Assembly (NCBI RefSeq): GCF_017874575.1
Contig: NZ_JAGGLU010000001.1
Coordinates: 1-64,000 of the forward strand
Source: Lactobacillus colini
GTDB taxonomy: Bacteria > Bacillota > Bacilli > Lactobacillales > Lactobacillaceae
DNA length: 64,000 nt
Reading direction: 5' to 3'
In this document: positions 36,650 through 44,200 of the stretch, in pieces
Layout: each line of letters opens with the position of its first letter
Position numbering within the stretch: position 1 is the first letter of the stretch
The notes under the pieces: model-generated
What the model was told of the DNA's origin: nothing
Seen by the model: only the letters and a program-made list of their open reading frames with translations
The model's database searches: none
Made by a program: the position numbers and the translations under genes

Positions 36650-37402
36650 TTACTTAGTCAAAAAATCTACGACTCTAGTGTAAACTTCATCACGATTTTG
36701 ATGTAAACCATGGTCGCTTCCCTTAATTAAATGATATTCACAATTATCGAAGATTGCTTGATAATGACGACTGGCATAATTATTGACAACCTGATCATTT
36801 TCACCGTGTAGTGCTAAGACAGGACCTCGGAAGGCTTGTGCTATATCATAATTATTGATGAATCTAGCTGTTCTAAAGTACCAATCATTTAGTTTGAAGT
36901 CTTTAAAGTCTACTTTTTCTGGAATATTATTAGGATCGTAATTTACGCCCATGCAAGTTCCAATTCTAGCATCATCAACTAATGTAGCTGCGGATGACAT
37001 GATTACTAGTTTAGCTACTTTATCAGGATAAAATCCCGCCATCATCGATGATAATACTCCACCTTGGGAGTGACCAATTAAGTAGAGATGATTTAGTCCA
37101 TCAAAGTTATCAAAAACATATTGTAATACTGCATGGTAATCTTCTAATTCATTATAAATTGACATATTGTCTAATGGTCCATCACTTTCACCATGTCCAT
37201 TAAAGTCAAATCTAACTGTGGCTAAGCCCTTTTCTTGTAATTTCTGAGCAATTACAGGCAATAAGTCATTAACCTTAGGATCCATCATACCAACAAATCC
37301 ATAAGCTAAAATAGCTACATCATAGTTGTCAGAATTAGGCAATGAGATTTTCGCGGCTAGATTTAAGCCATCTCTTTTAATGGTGATATTTTTTTCAGTC
37401 AT
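36650..37402 (-). CDS. Feruloyl/cinnamoyl-esterase-like alpha/beta hydrolase
   Basis: A 250-residue cytosolic alpha/beta hydrolase with triad S112 (GHSQGG), D203 (HGENDQVV) and H231 (GSDHGLH). These are each six residues above the triad I recall for the Lactobacillus johnsonii cinnamoyl esterase LJ0536 (S106, D197, H225), so spacing and lid insertion are the same. The oxyanion region is YGFVGMMD, and RFDFNGHGESDG is conserved. Of the LJ0536 lid residues, as I recall them, D138 and Y169 are kept (D144, Y175) while Q145 is Met151. It should hydrolyse hydroxycinnamate esters. It lies 23 nt downstream of the MFS gene, in one operon. Confidence 0.85.
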   Translation of the reverse strand: MTEKNITIKRDGLNLAAKISLPNSDNYDVAILAYGFVGMMDPKVNDLLPVIAQKLQEKGLATVRFDFNGHGESDGPLDNMSIYNELEDYHAVLQYVFDNFDGLNHLYLIGHSQGGVLSSMMAGFYPDKVAKLVIMSSAATLVDDARIGTCMGVNYDPNNIPEKVDFKDFKLNDWYFRTARFINNYDIAQAFRGPVLALHGENDQVVNNYASRHYQAIFDNCEYHLIKGSDHGLHQNRDEVYTRVVDFLTK

Positions 37403-37425
37403 AATTAAATCCTTTCAGATAATAT

Positions 37426-38646
37426 TTATTCTAAGTTGGAAATTCCATTTTTGATGCGAGCGGATTGATATTTTCGAACTATTAAGGCAAGCACAATACC
37501 TATTAAACAAATGATGAAATTAAATAGCAAAATATCTCTAGGTGCATTTTGACCAAGCTTAGCAGTAATAATTGCGGCAATTTGAATTACACCCCAGTTG
37601 GAAATACCATTAGCTAGTCCAATAGCAGATGTGGCGGTTGCCTTATGAGATGGATATAACCCAGAAAGTAATGAAACTGCTAACTGCATTAATCCACCAG
37701 CAGCGAACCAGCCCATTAATGCTGCAACTAAGAACAATAGAGCACCATTATGGATAAAGTAGGCTAGTAATAATGCAATTGCAGAAAATGCTGGATATAA
37801 AATTAAGACAGTTGTTTCTTTGAGCCCTTTGGTCACCATCCATGAAGTAACTAAAACAGAAATAAGTGAAGTTATTGCGTATACTGATTGAAGTAATGCA
37901 GGATTAGATAAGCCATAAAGCTTACCAAGTTCTTGATTAGTTTGTGTCCAAATCATGAATACAGCAGTGGAACTAAAACCCATTAATGCTAAAGCAATTG
38001 TTTCACCAGTAATCCTTAATTTGGCTTTTTTATCAGTTTCGCCTTCATTTGAGTTAGCTTGATTATCTGCTCCAACTTCAGGGAAAGGTAAGAAAATACT
38101 AATAATTGCAATTATAACGTATAAAATACCCAAAAAGTTAAATGCAACAGAAAAAGGAATCTTACTTGCTGCTAAGGCTACAATGATAAATGGCAAAATG
38201 AATTGTCCTAAACTAACAAAAAATTTCGTTAATAATGTTACTAAAGAGCGCTTCTTAGGGTAGGCATCCATCATTGATGGTGTCCAAGCGGCATTAGTAA
38301 AGGAATTAGCAACTCCTCCGGCAACGCCAGCAAGATAAGCTAGCCCCATATTAGGTGCATAAAGCATCCCAAAAGCGAAAGCTGCCCATAATAATGAAGA
38401 GATAATTGCAGAAGACTTTCTACCAAAATGGTCAGAAATCACACCTGTAAATAAGCTGGCAACAATTCCGCCGATTCCTACAGCTGAATTTACCGTTAGA
38501 ACAGATGAAATATTGCTTCCTTGTCCCCATACTTGAGCTAATTGAACTTTATATTGTGCTGTAATTGACATATCAATCCCACAGAGTAGAAAAGAAACGT
38601 AAACGGCAATTGCAGTACTTATGTAACTACGTTTATTAATAGCCAT
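37426..38646 (-). CDS. MFS transporter cotranscribed with the esterase
   Basis: A 406-residue major facilitator with 12 membrane segments, an acid-conserving DMSITAQYKVQLAQVW region after TM1 and the loop motif GVISDHFGRKSSA. An insertion rich in Asp/Glu/Asn (about residues 198-212) forms the central cytoplasmic loop. The operon with the esterase, and the divergent flavoprotein gene, suggest import of a hydroxycinnamate ester, quinate or shikimate (inference). An operator-like site lies 53 nt upstream. Confidence 0.85.
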   Translation of the reverse strand: MAINKRSYISTAIAVYVSFLLCGIDMSITAQYKVQLAQVWGQGSNISSVLTVNSAVGIGGIVASLFTGVISDHFGRKSSAIISSLLWAAFAFGMLYAPNMGLAYLAGVAGGVANSFTNAAWTPSMMDAYPKKRSLVTLLTKFFVSLGQFILPFIIVALAASKIPFSVAFNFLGILYVIIAIISIFLPFPEVGADNQANSNEGETDKKAKLRITGETIALALMGFSSTAVFMIWTQTNQELGKLYGLSNPALLQSVYAITSLISVLVTSWMVTKGLKETTVLILYPAFSAIALLLAYFIHNGALLFLVAALMGWFAAGGLMQLAVSLLSGLYPSHKATATSAIGLANGISNWGVIQIAAIITAKLGQNAPRDILLFNFIICLIGIVLALIVRKYQSARIKNGISNLE

Positions 38647-38698
38647 ATTTAATCTCCCAAAAAATAATTTATAAATTGTTTACGTATCCAGAATACAA

Positions 38699-38712
38699 TG
38701 TAATCGGTTGCA
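38699..38712 (-). promoter_or_regulatory. LacI/CcpA-type operator upstream of the MFS-esterase operon
   Basis: TGTAATCGGTTGCA (TGCAACCGATTACA on the minus strand) fits TGWAANCGNTWNCA closely, about 50 nt before the minus-strand start at 38646. The 269-base gap to the divergent gene holds this site and another at 38855. Confidence 0.65.
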
Positions 38713-38854
38713 CAAAAATAAGAAATCTTAAAGAAATTAATAAAATAAATTTATGAATGATAGAAATAATCAATTAATTGTAGAAAATTAATAATATTAC
38801 TTTGTGTTAAAAAACATATAGATAAATTTTATCAAAAAAGCTAGTTCCTATTAT

Positions 38855-38868
38855 TGAAAGCGATTACC
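38855..38868 (+). promoter_or_regulatory. LacI/CcpA-type operator upstream of the FAD reductase gene
   Basis: TGAAAGCGATTACC directly follows the -10-like TATTAT (38849-38854), the same arrangement as at gudD and at 40403. Confidence 0.65.
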
Positions 38869-38915
38869 TATATGGCTATATAATAAACTGAATATAAATA
38901 GATTGGAGAAGAGCT

Positions 38916-40337
38916 ATGTTAGCAAAGAATAAAGAATATGATTTAGCAATTGTTGGTGCGGGTCTATCAGGTTCAGTAGCTGCTGTACAAGCCGGATTAT
39001 TAGGTATTAAGACTTTATTAGTAGAAAAAGGACGAACTTTAGGCGGAACAGGTAATTATGTGGAAGGAGTTTTTGCTGTAGGATCAAAATTGCAAAAAGA
39101 AAGAGGAGTTGATATTAATCCTCAAAAAATCATAGAAGAAGAAAGAGAATGGACTCATGCTTTAGCAGATATGAAGATTTGGCAAAATTATATTAATGAA
39201 TCTGCTAAAAATATTGAATGGCTGCAAAAATATGGCGCCAGAATTTCTGAAATGAGAACTCTAGGCACTGGAGATGATACTTGGCACTTATTTGAAGGAC
39301 ATGGAAAACAAGCTATTAATCATGGTTTATTACCAGTTGCTAAAAAACATGGTGTAGAAATAATTACATCAAGTCGAGTAATTAAATTAGAGACAAATTC
39401 ACAAGGCATAGTAAACGGAGTATTGCTTAAGGACTTTGAAAGTGATACTGAGCAGAGTATAGTTACCAAAAATGTTATTTTAGCTACAGGTGGATATTTA
39501 AATAATCCTGAATTATTAGATTCTAATAATAACCATAATTCTAACCGTATAATTCCGGTTAACTCAGGAAAGGATACAGGTGATGGTTTAAATCTGGCTT
39601 GGAATGTTGGAGCTAAAAAATTTGGAATGGGAACAGTAATGATGTTTGGAGGACAGCTTTATGAGCCTAAAGTAGCTGGTTATAAAAATTGGCAACGAGC
39701 AATAAATCGGGCAGTTACCCATGAAGCTATATTATGGGTTAACCAAAATGGTGAGCGATTTGCTAATGAAGATTGTACGGATATCTGGGCGATAGCTGGT
39801 AATACACTGATTAGGCAAGAGAAGGTTTATGCAATACTTGATCAAACACAGTTTAAATCTCTAGCTAAACATGCTTTTAAAGGAAATTATGATTATAAAA
39901 ATTTATTAGCTGAGCTTGATTCTGATATAAAGTCAAATAAACCATATTTATTTAAGGCAAATACAGTTAAAGAACTAGCTAAAAAGATGCAACTAGATAA
40001 TCTAGAAATTACAGTAAAACACTATAACGATTTAGTTAAGCAGGGAAGGGATACAGATTTTTATAAAAAAGCGAATTATTTGCATAAAATTTCAAACGGG
40101 CCAGTTTATGCTTTTGAATTGGGTGTTGGAGCATTTTGTACTTTAGGTGGCTTAAAAGTAAATTTTGAAAATAAAGTTTTAGACAATAACGGACATCCTA
40201 TTGGTGGATTATATGCTATTGGAAGTGATGGTTCTGCAGTATTAGTTGGAGATACCTATGGGGTCAATGTCCCGGGCTCAGAAGCGGGATATTGTGTTTA
40301 CTCAGGTAGAAACGCAGTTTTTAATTTAATCAAATAA
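38916..40337 (+). CDS. FAD-dependent fumarate-reductase-fold oxidoreductase
   Basis: A 473-residue soluble flavoprotein of the FAD_binding_2 family. The dinucleotide motif AIVGAGLSGS is at residues 12-21, with VEKGRTLGGT, VILATGGY, the capping domain, GERFANEDCTD at about residue 285 and the C-terminal FAD motif GLYAIGSDGSAVLVGDTYG. There is no signal peptide, FMN-binding domain or haem motif. The family reduces activated double bonds or dehydrogenates ring compounds. The fumarate-reductase TxRD loop after NE is absent, so fumarate is an unlikely substrate. In this context shikimate, quinate or hydroxycinnamate are candidates (inference). GGAGAAG precedes the ATG. Confidence 0.82.
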   Translation: MLAKNKEYDLAIVGAGLSGSVAAVQAGLLGIKTLLVEKGRTLGGTGNYVEGVFAVGSKLQKERGVDINPQKIIEEEREWTHALADMKIWQNYINESAKNIEWLQKYGARISEMRTLGTGDDTWHLFEGHGKQAINHGLLPVAKKHGVEIITSSRVIKLETNSQGIVNGVLLKDFESDTEQSIVTKNVILATGGYLNNPELLDSNNNHNSNRIIPVNSGKDTGDGLNLAWNVGAKKFGMGTVMMFGGQLYEPKVAGYKNWQRAINRAVTHEAILWVNQNGERFANEDCTDIWAIAGNTLIRQEKVYAILDQTQFKSLAKHAFKGNYDYKNLLAELDSDIKSNKPYLFKANTVKELAKKMQLDNLEITVKHYNDLVKQGRDTDFYKKANYLHKISNGPVYAFELGVGAFCTLGGLKVNFENKVLDNNGHPIGGLYAIGSDGSAVLVGDTYGVNVPGSEAGYCVYSGRNAVFNLIK

Positions 40338-40402
40338 ACACTAATAGATAAAATCTATTAATATTAAATTATTTATTTATTTTTTGATAGATACAATTCA
40401 AA

Positions 40403-40421
40403 TATAATGAAAGCGGTTAAA
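40403..40421 (+). promoter_or_regulatory. -10 box with overlapping LacI/CcpA-type operator
   Basis: TATAAT (40403-40408) runs into TGAAAGCGGTTAAA (40408-40421), nearly identical to the block at gudD (32501-32519). No good -35 is seen, so an activator may be needed. Confidence 0.68.
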
Positions 40422-40442
40422 ATATTTGAAAGGTAACCTATT

Positions 40443-42152
40443 ATGAAAAAAGAAATAATTAAAACTCATGCAAAAGGCAAAAATGGTCAAATAGATTTTG
40501 ATATTGATGTTACAGACAATCATATCAATGATATAAAAGTAACGAAAAGCTTTGAAACGCCAGCGATATTTAACCAAGTTTTTACACAATTAAAGCAAAA
40601 TATTTTAGATAAGCAAACATTTGATGTTGACGCTATTTCTGGTGCAAGTATCATGACTAAAGCAATTACTGAATCAGGATCAAAAGCACTGAGAAATTCA
40701 AATATTACACCTAGAAGTAATCATCAAGCAATAAAGTATAGCAAGACAATCTTAAATACTGACGTAGCTGTGATAGGTTCGGGAATAGCTGGATTAATGG
40801 CTGCTTGTAGAGCATTATCAATGGGTAAAAAAGTCATCGTTTTAGAAAAGAACGGTTATTTAGGTGGTGCAACTATTCTAAATGGCTCTAATGTAGTTGC
40901 CACTGGCTCAAAGGTAGCCGAGAATGTATTGGGAAAAGAAGCTAAAAAGGATTCTAAAGAACTTTTGGTTAGGGATATCACTAGAGAGAGTTCAGGAACT
41001 AATTATCTTGATCTGTCTAAATTACTCGCTAATAATATTGGCTTAGCAGTTGACTTTATTTCAAAATTTGCTGGTCTTACTTATCAAAAATCTGAAATAC
41101 AAACTATTGAGCACTCAGTTGATCGACAAATTGAAATGCCATCTGAAAGCTCATATGAGTTAATAATGAAAGTTGCTAAAGCATTTCAAAAAAAGGGTGG
41201 AAAAATCTTACTTGATGCTAGAGTTGAGGAATTAAATAAAGATAATAATGGCAACTTAGTTTCTTTAGTTGCAGAAGGGAAACATAAAAGTATACAAGTT
41301 AATTTTAAGTCGCTAATATTAGCTGCAGGTGGTTGGGGAGCTAGAGATTATAAAGCTAAAAAAACAGATATTCCATATTATGGTCCAATGACATCAACGG
41401 GTGATTATTTCGACTTTGCTAAGAATATGAATTTAGTTACTCGCAACCTTGACTGGTATAAAGTTTATCCACATGGTATTGAAGTACAACCTGGAATTGC
41501 CAAATTAACTACTTATTCTACTAAGGCAGTAAGTGATATGGGAGCTATTTTCATAAATCAAAATGGGAATAGAATAGTTAATGAATCAGCACCATATACA
41601 CATTTTAGGGATGCTATAAATAAGCAAAAAAACAAAACAGCTTATATTATCATGGATCAAAGAATGTGGAATAAATTCTATGACGTCATGCTGAGATACG
41701 GTTTTACAGCTGGGGAAGTACAATCCTTCTTTAATTTAGATGGTAAAAAGAGTCCAGTGCTAGTTAAAGGTAATCTCCAAACTGTTGCCAAGAAAGCAAA
41801 TATTAATTATTCTAATTTGCTCAATACTTTAGAAAATTACAGCAAGTATGTTAAAGCTAAACGTGATTCTGAATTTGGCAGAGATCCTAAATTCATGCAC
41901 TTATATCAAGGAAATACTTACTACATAATTGAACAAAAGTTACGATTCTGCACTACCCTGGGTGGTTATGAAACTAATAAGAAAATGCAGTTACTTGATA
42001 CAAAATTTAATACTGTGAATAATTTTTATGCTGCAGGCGAAATTATAGGTGGAGCAAATGGTCATGATTCTATGCCTAGTATGATGAATTCTTGGGCGTA
42101 TGCATCAGGCTTTGTAGCCGGGACCAGTGCAGCTGATAATTGTAATTACTAG
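40443..42152 (+). CDS. FMN-binding/FAD flavoprotein reductase
   Basis: A 569-residue two-domain enzyme. The FMN_bind domain (about 8-85) carries D63-A-I-S-G-A-S69-I-M-T, the ApbE flavinylation motif with Ser instead of Thr as the likely acceptor. The FAD_binding_2 domain has GSGIAG at 112-117, ILAAGGWG, GNRIVNESAPY (N380-Y385) and the C-terminal AAGEIIGGANGHDSMP. There is no signal peptide, so it is cytosolic. Lactobacillus hydroxycinnamate reductases (HcrB and relatives) combine such domains, usually with an added NADH:flavin part that is missing here. The likely job is reduction of a C=C bond in a hydroxycinnamate or shikimate (inference). Confidence 0.85.
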   Translation: MKKEIIKTHAKGKNGQIDFDIDVTDNHINDIKVTKSFETPAIFNQVFTQLKQNILDKQTFDVDAISGASIMTKAITESGSKALRNSNITPRSNHQAIKYSKTILNTDVAVIGSGIAGLMAACRALSMGKKVIVLEKNGYLGGATILNGSNVVATGSKVAENVLGKEAKKDSKELLVRDITRESSGTNYLDLSKLLANNIGLAVDFISKFAGLTYQKSEIQTIEHSVDRQIEMPSESSYELIMKVAKAFQKKGGKILLDARVEELNKDNNGNLVSLVAEGKHKSIQVNFKSLILAAGGWGARDYKAKKTDIPYYGPMTSTGDYFDFAKNMNLVTRNLDWYKVYPHGIEVQPGIAKLTTYSTKAVSDMGAIFINQNGNRIVNESAPYTHFRDAINKQKNKTAYIIMDQRMWNKFYDVMLRYGFTAGEVQSFFNLDGKKSPVLVKGNLQTVAKKANINYSNLLNTLENYSKYVKAKRDSEFGRDPKFMHLYQGNTYYIIEQKLRFCTTLGGYETNKKMQLLDTKFNTVNNFYAAGEIIGGANGHDSMPSMMNSWAYASGFVAGTSAADNCNY

Positions 42153-42207
42153 AAAAAAGCTGATAGTTAGTACTTACTTTAAAGTAAAAAACTATCAGCT
42201 ATTTTTA
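42153..42207. terminator. Bidirectional terminator, flavoprotein / LysR gene
   Basis: AGCTGATAGTT (42158-42168) pairs with AACTATCAGCT (42190-42200), flanked by A and T runs. Confidence 0.92.
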
Positions 42208-43122
42208 AATTAATCTATTTTGATCAAGATAATTAAAACGGCAATATTTTTGAATAAAATCTTGAAAAGACGCTGCTGAAGGTGCTAAAAAGTGATTAGC
42301 CCTAGTAATGCAGTAAAGTCTATGCCAATTCTGCTTGTCACTTAAATGGAGTAATTTAACACGGTCGTTAACTAGATTAGGCAGATGAGGAATTATTGCT
42401 ATTCCAAAATTATAATGAACAAAGCCAATAATTGAATTGTCTTCAAGAGATTCAAATTGAATTCGAGGTTTAACTTTGGCAGCTGATAATAATCTGTCTA
42501 TATCTGACCTTAAACCGCTATTTTTTGAATATAAAATAAATGGGTATTTGGCTAGTTCTGATAATGATATTGTGGTGTTATTTTTAAATGGATACTCATT
42601 AGGGATTGCTACTAATAATTCTTGGTTTAGGAGATGTCTTATATTGAGCTGCTCGCGAGATTGAAGTGGAGGCATGGAAGATAAGACTATATCTAATTTA
42701 TCATCAAGTAACTGGTCAATTAGTTCTGAAGTTGTCCCTTGAAAATATGAAAAGGAGATATTCTTTTTTTTAGGTTCCTTTTTAAATGCTGTAATCAATC
42801 TAGGAACGATATCCTGTCCCATTGTAAACGTAAAACCAATATTAATGTGTCCATTATTAACGTCAAGCAGCTCATTAATATATTCATTTCCTTCGTTAAG
42901 TGTATTTAAGCTGGCTTCAACATATTGCAAATATATCTGGCCATAATTAGTTAGCTTGATATTTCTGCCATCTTTTTCAAAAAGAGGAACCTTTAATTCT
43001 TGTTCTAAACTGTTGATTGCATATGATAATGATGGTTGAGAAATACCTAGGGCTTCAGCTGCCTTAGCCATATGCTGAGTCTTGGCAAGTTCAATAAAGA
43101 ATTGTAAATGTCTCAAATTCAT
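42205..43122 (-). CDS. LysR-family regulator of the quinate/phenolic module
   Basis: A 305-residue LysR-type regulator. It opens MNLRHLQFFIELAKTQHMAKAAEALGISQPSLSYAINSLEQEL (winged helix), and the effector-binding domain carries the usual SxSP-like and LxxYPFILY elements. GAGGTAA precedes the start. It is divergent from the ydiB-aroD operon, with an inverted repeat (43160-43196) between them, so it probably controls that operon and perhaps the flavoprotein genes, with quinate, shikimate or a phenolic acid as coinducer (inference). Confidence 0.88.
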   Translation of the reverse strand: MNLRHLQFFIELAKTQHMAKAAEALGISQPSLSYAINSLEQELKVPLFEKDGRNIKLTNYGQIYLQYVEASLNTLNEGNEYINELLDVNNGHINIGFTFTMGQDIVPRLITAFKKEPKKKNISFSYFQGTTSELIDQLLDDKLDIVLSSMPPLQSREQLNIRHLLNQELLVAIPNEYPFKNNTTISLSELAKYPFILYSKNSGLRSDIDRLLSAAKVKPRIQFESLEDNSIIGFVHYNFGIAIIPHLPNLVNDRVKLLHLSDKQNWHRLYCITRANHFLAPSAASFQDFIQKYCRFNYLDQNRLI

Positions 43123-43159
43123 ATATTACCTCAAAGAATTCGTAAATCTAAAATAAACA

Positions 43160-43196
43160 ATAGAATAATTTTATTAATAAAATAATATTATTCTAT
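43160..43196. promoter_or_regulatory. Inverted repeat in the LysR/ydiB intergenic region
   Basis: ATAGAATAAT (43160-43169) and ATTATTCTAT (43187-43196) are perfect 10-bp inverted arms 17 bp apart in the divergent promoter region, a plausible LysR-regulator site. Confidence 0.5.
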
Positions 43197-43209
43197 TTAT
43201 CCAGATAAT

Positions 43210-43223
43210 TGCAAGCGTTAACA
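43210..43223 (+). promoter_or_regulatory. LacI/CcpA-type operator upstream of ydiB-aroD
   Basis: TGCAAGCGTTAACA fits TGNAANCGNTNNCA fully. It lies 50 nt before the start codon. Confidence 0.65.
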
Positions 43224-43272
43224 TGATAAGAGGCTAGATAATAAAAGTATAAAGCAGTTTAAGGAGGTATTT

Positions 43273-44187
43273 ATGGAAAACAAAATTACAGGTATAAATG
43301 GTCCCATTACCGGTTGGTTAGATGGACATACTTATCTTATTGGATTAATGGCGTATCCGATTCGACACTCAATGTCACCAACTATGCATAATAATGCATT
43401 TGCAAAGTTAGGTCTAAATTATGCTTATCTTTGCTTTGAAGTTGGCAATGATAAGCTTGAAGGTGCAGTTAATGCTATTCGTACATTAGATATGCGTGGC
43501 TCAAATGTATCTATGCCGAATAAAAAGGAAGTCATTAAGTACTTAGATAAATTATCTCCAGCTTCTAAGATGTGTGATGCAGTTAATACTATTGTTAATG
43601 ACAATGGAGTTCTAACTGGTTACACTACTGATGGTATTGGCTTTGTCCAAGCACTTAAGGATGAAAATATTAGCGTTAAGGATAAGGTTATGACTCTAAC
43701 TGGTGCTGGTGGTGCTGCAACTCCAATTGCAGTTCAATCTGCCTTAGATGGAGTTAAAGAGATTAGAATCTTTAATATTAAAGATAATAAGTGGCCTCAA
43801 GCAGAGAAGAATGTTAAGACTATTCGTGAAAATACTGATTGTAAAGTTTCTCTAACAGACTTAGCTGATAAGGATGCATTTAAAAAGTCCATCGCCGAAT
43901 CAGATATTTATTGTGATGCAACTGGTGTAGGCATGAAGCCATTAGAAGATATGACTTTGGTAGAGGATCCATCATGGTTCCATAAGGATATGGTGGTATT
44001 TGATACTGTCTATGCTCCACGAACAACTAAGTTAATGAAAGTTGCTCAAAAAGCTGGTGTAGAGCATGTCTTTAATGGTATTGGCATGATGATTGAACAA
44101 GGTGCTGCTGCATTTAAGCTATGGACTGGTAAGGATATGCCAACAGACTACATTCGTCAAATTATGTTCGAAGATGAGAATAAGTAG
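43273..44187 (+). CDS. ydiB: Quinate/shikimate dehydrogenase, YdiB type
   Basis: A 304-residue NAD(P)-dependent dehydrogenase. IGLMAYPIRHSMSPTMHN, MRGSNVSMPNK, GAGGA, GVGMKPLED and LWTGKD..YIRQIMF follow E. coli YdiB much more closely than AroE. Catalytic K84 and D120 are 36 residues apart, as K71 and D107 in YdiB. YdiB interconverts quinate with 3-dehydroquinate and shikimate with 3-dehydroshikimate. GGAGG lies upstream. The next gene is a dehydroquinase 13 nt away, so together they can turn quinate into shikimate with no net redox change. The location outside any aro biosynthetic cluster supports a catabolic role. Confidence 0.9.
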   Translation: MENKITGINGPITGWLDGHTYLIGLMAYPIRHSMSPTMHNNAFAKLGLNYAYLCFEVGNDKLEGAVNAIRTLDMRGSNVSMPNKKEVIKYLDKLSPASKMCDAVNTIVNDNGVLTGYTTDGIGFVQALKDENISVKDKVMTLTGAGGAATPIAVQSALDGVKEIRIFNIKDNKWPQAEKNVKTIRENTDCKVSLTDLADKDAFKKSIAESDIYCDATGVGMKPLEDMTLVEDPSWFHKDMVVFDTVYAPRTTKLMKVAQKAGVEHVFNGIGMMIEQGAAAFKLWTGKDMPTDYIRQIMFEDENK

Positions 44188-44200
44188 TAAGGATTAGATA

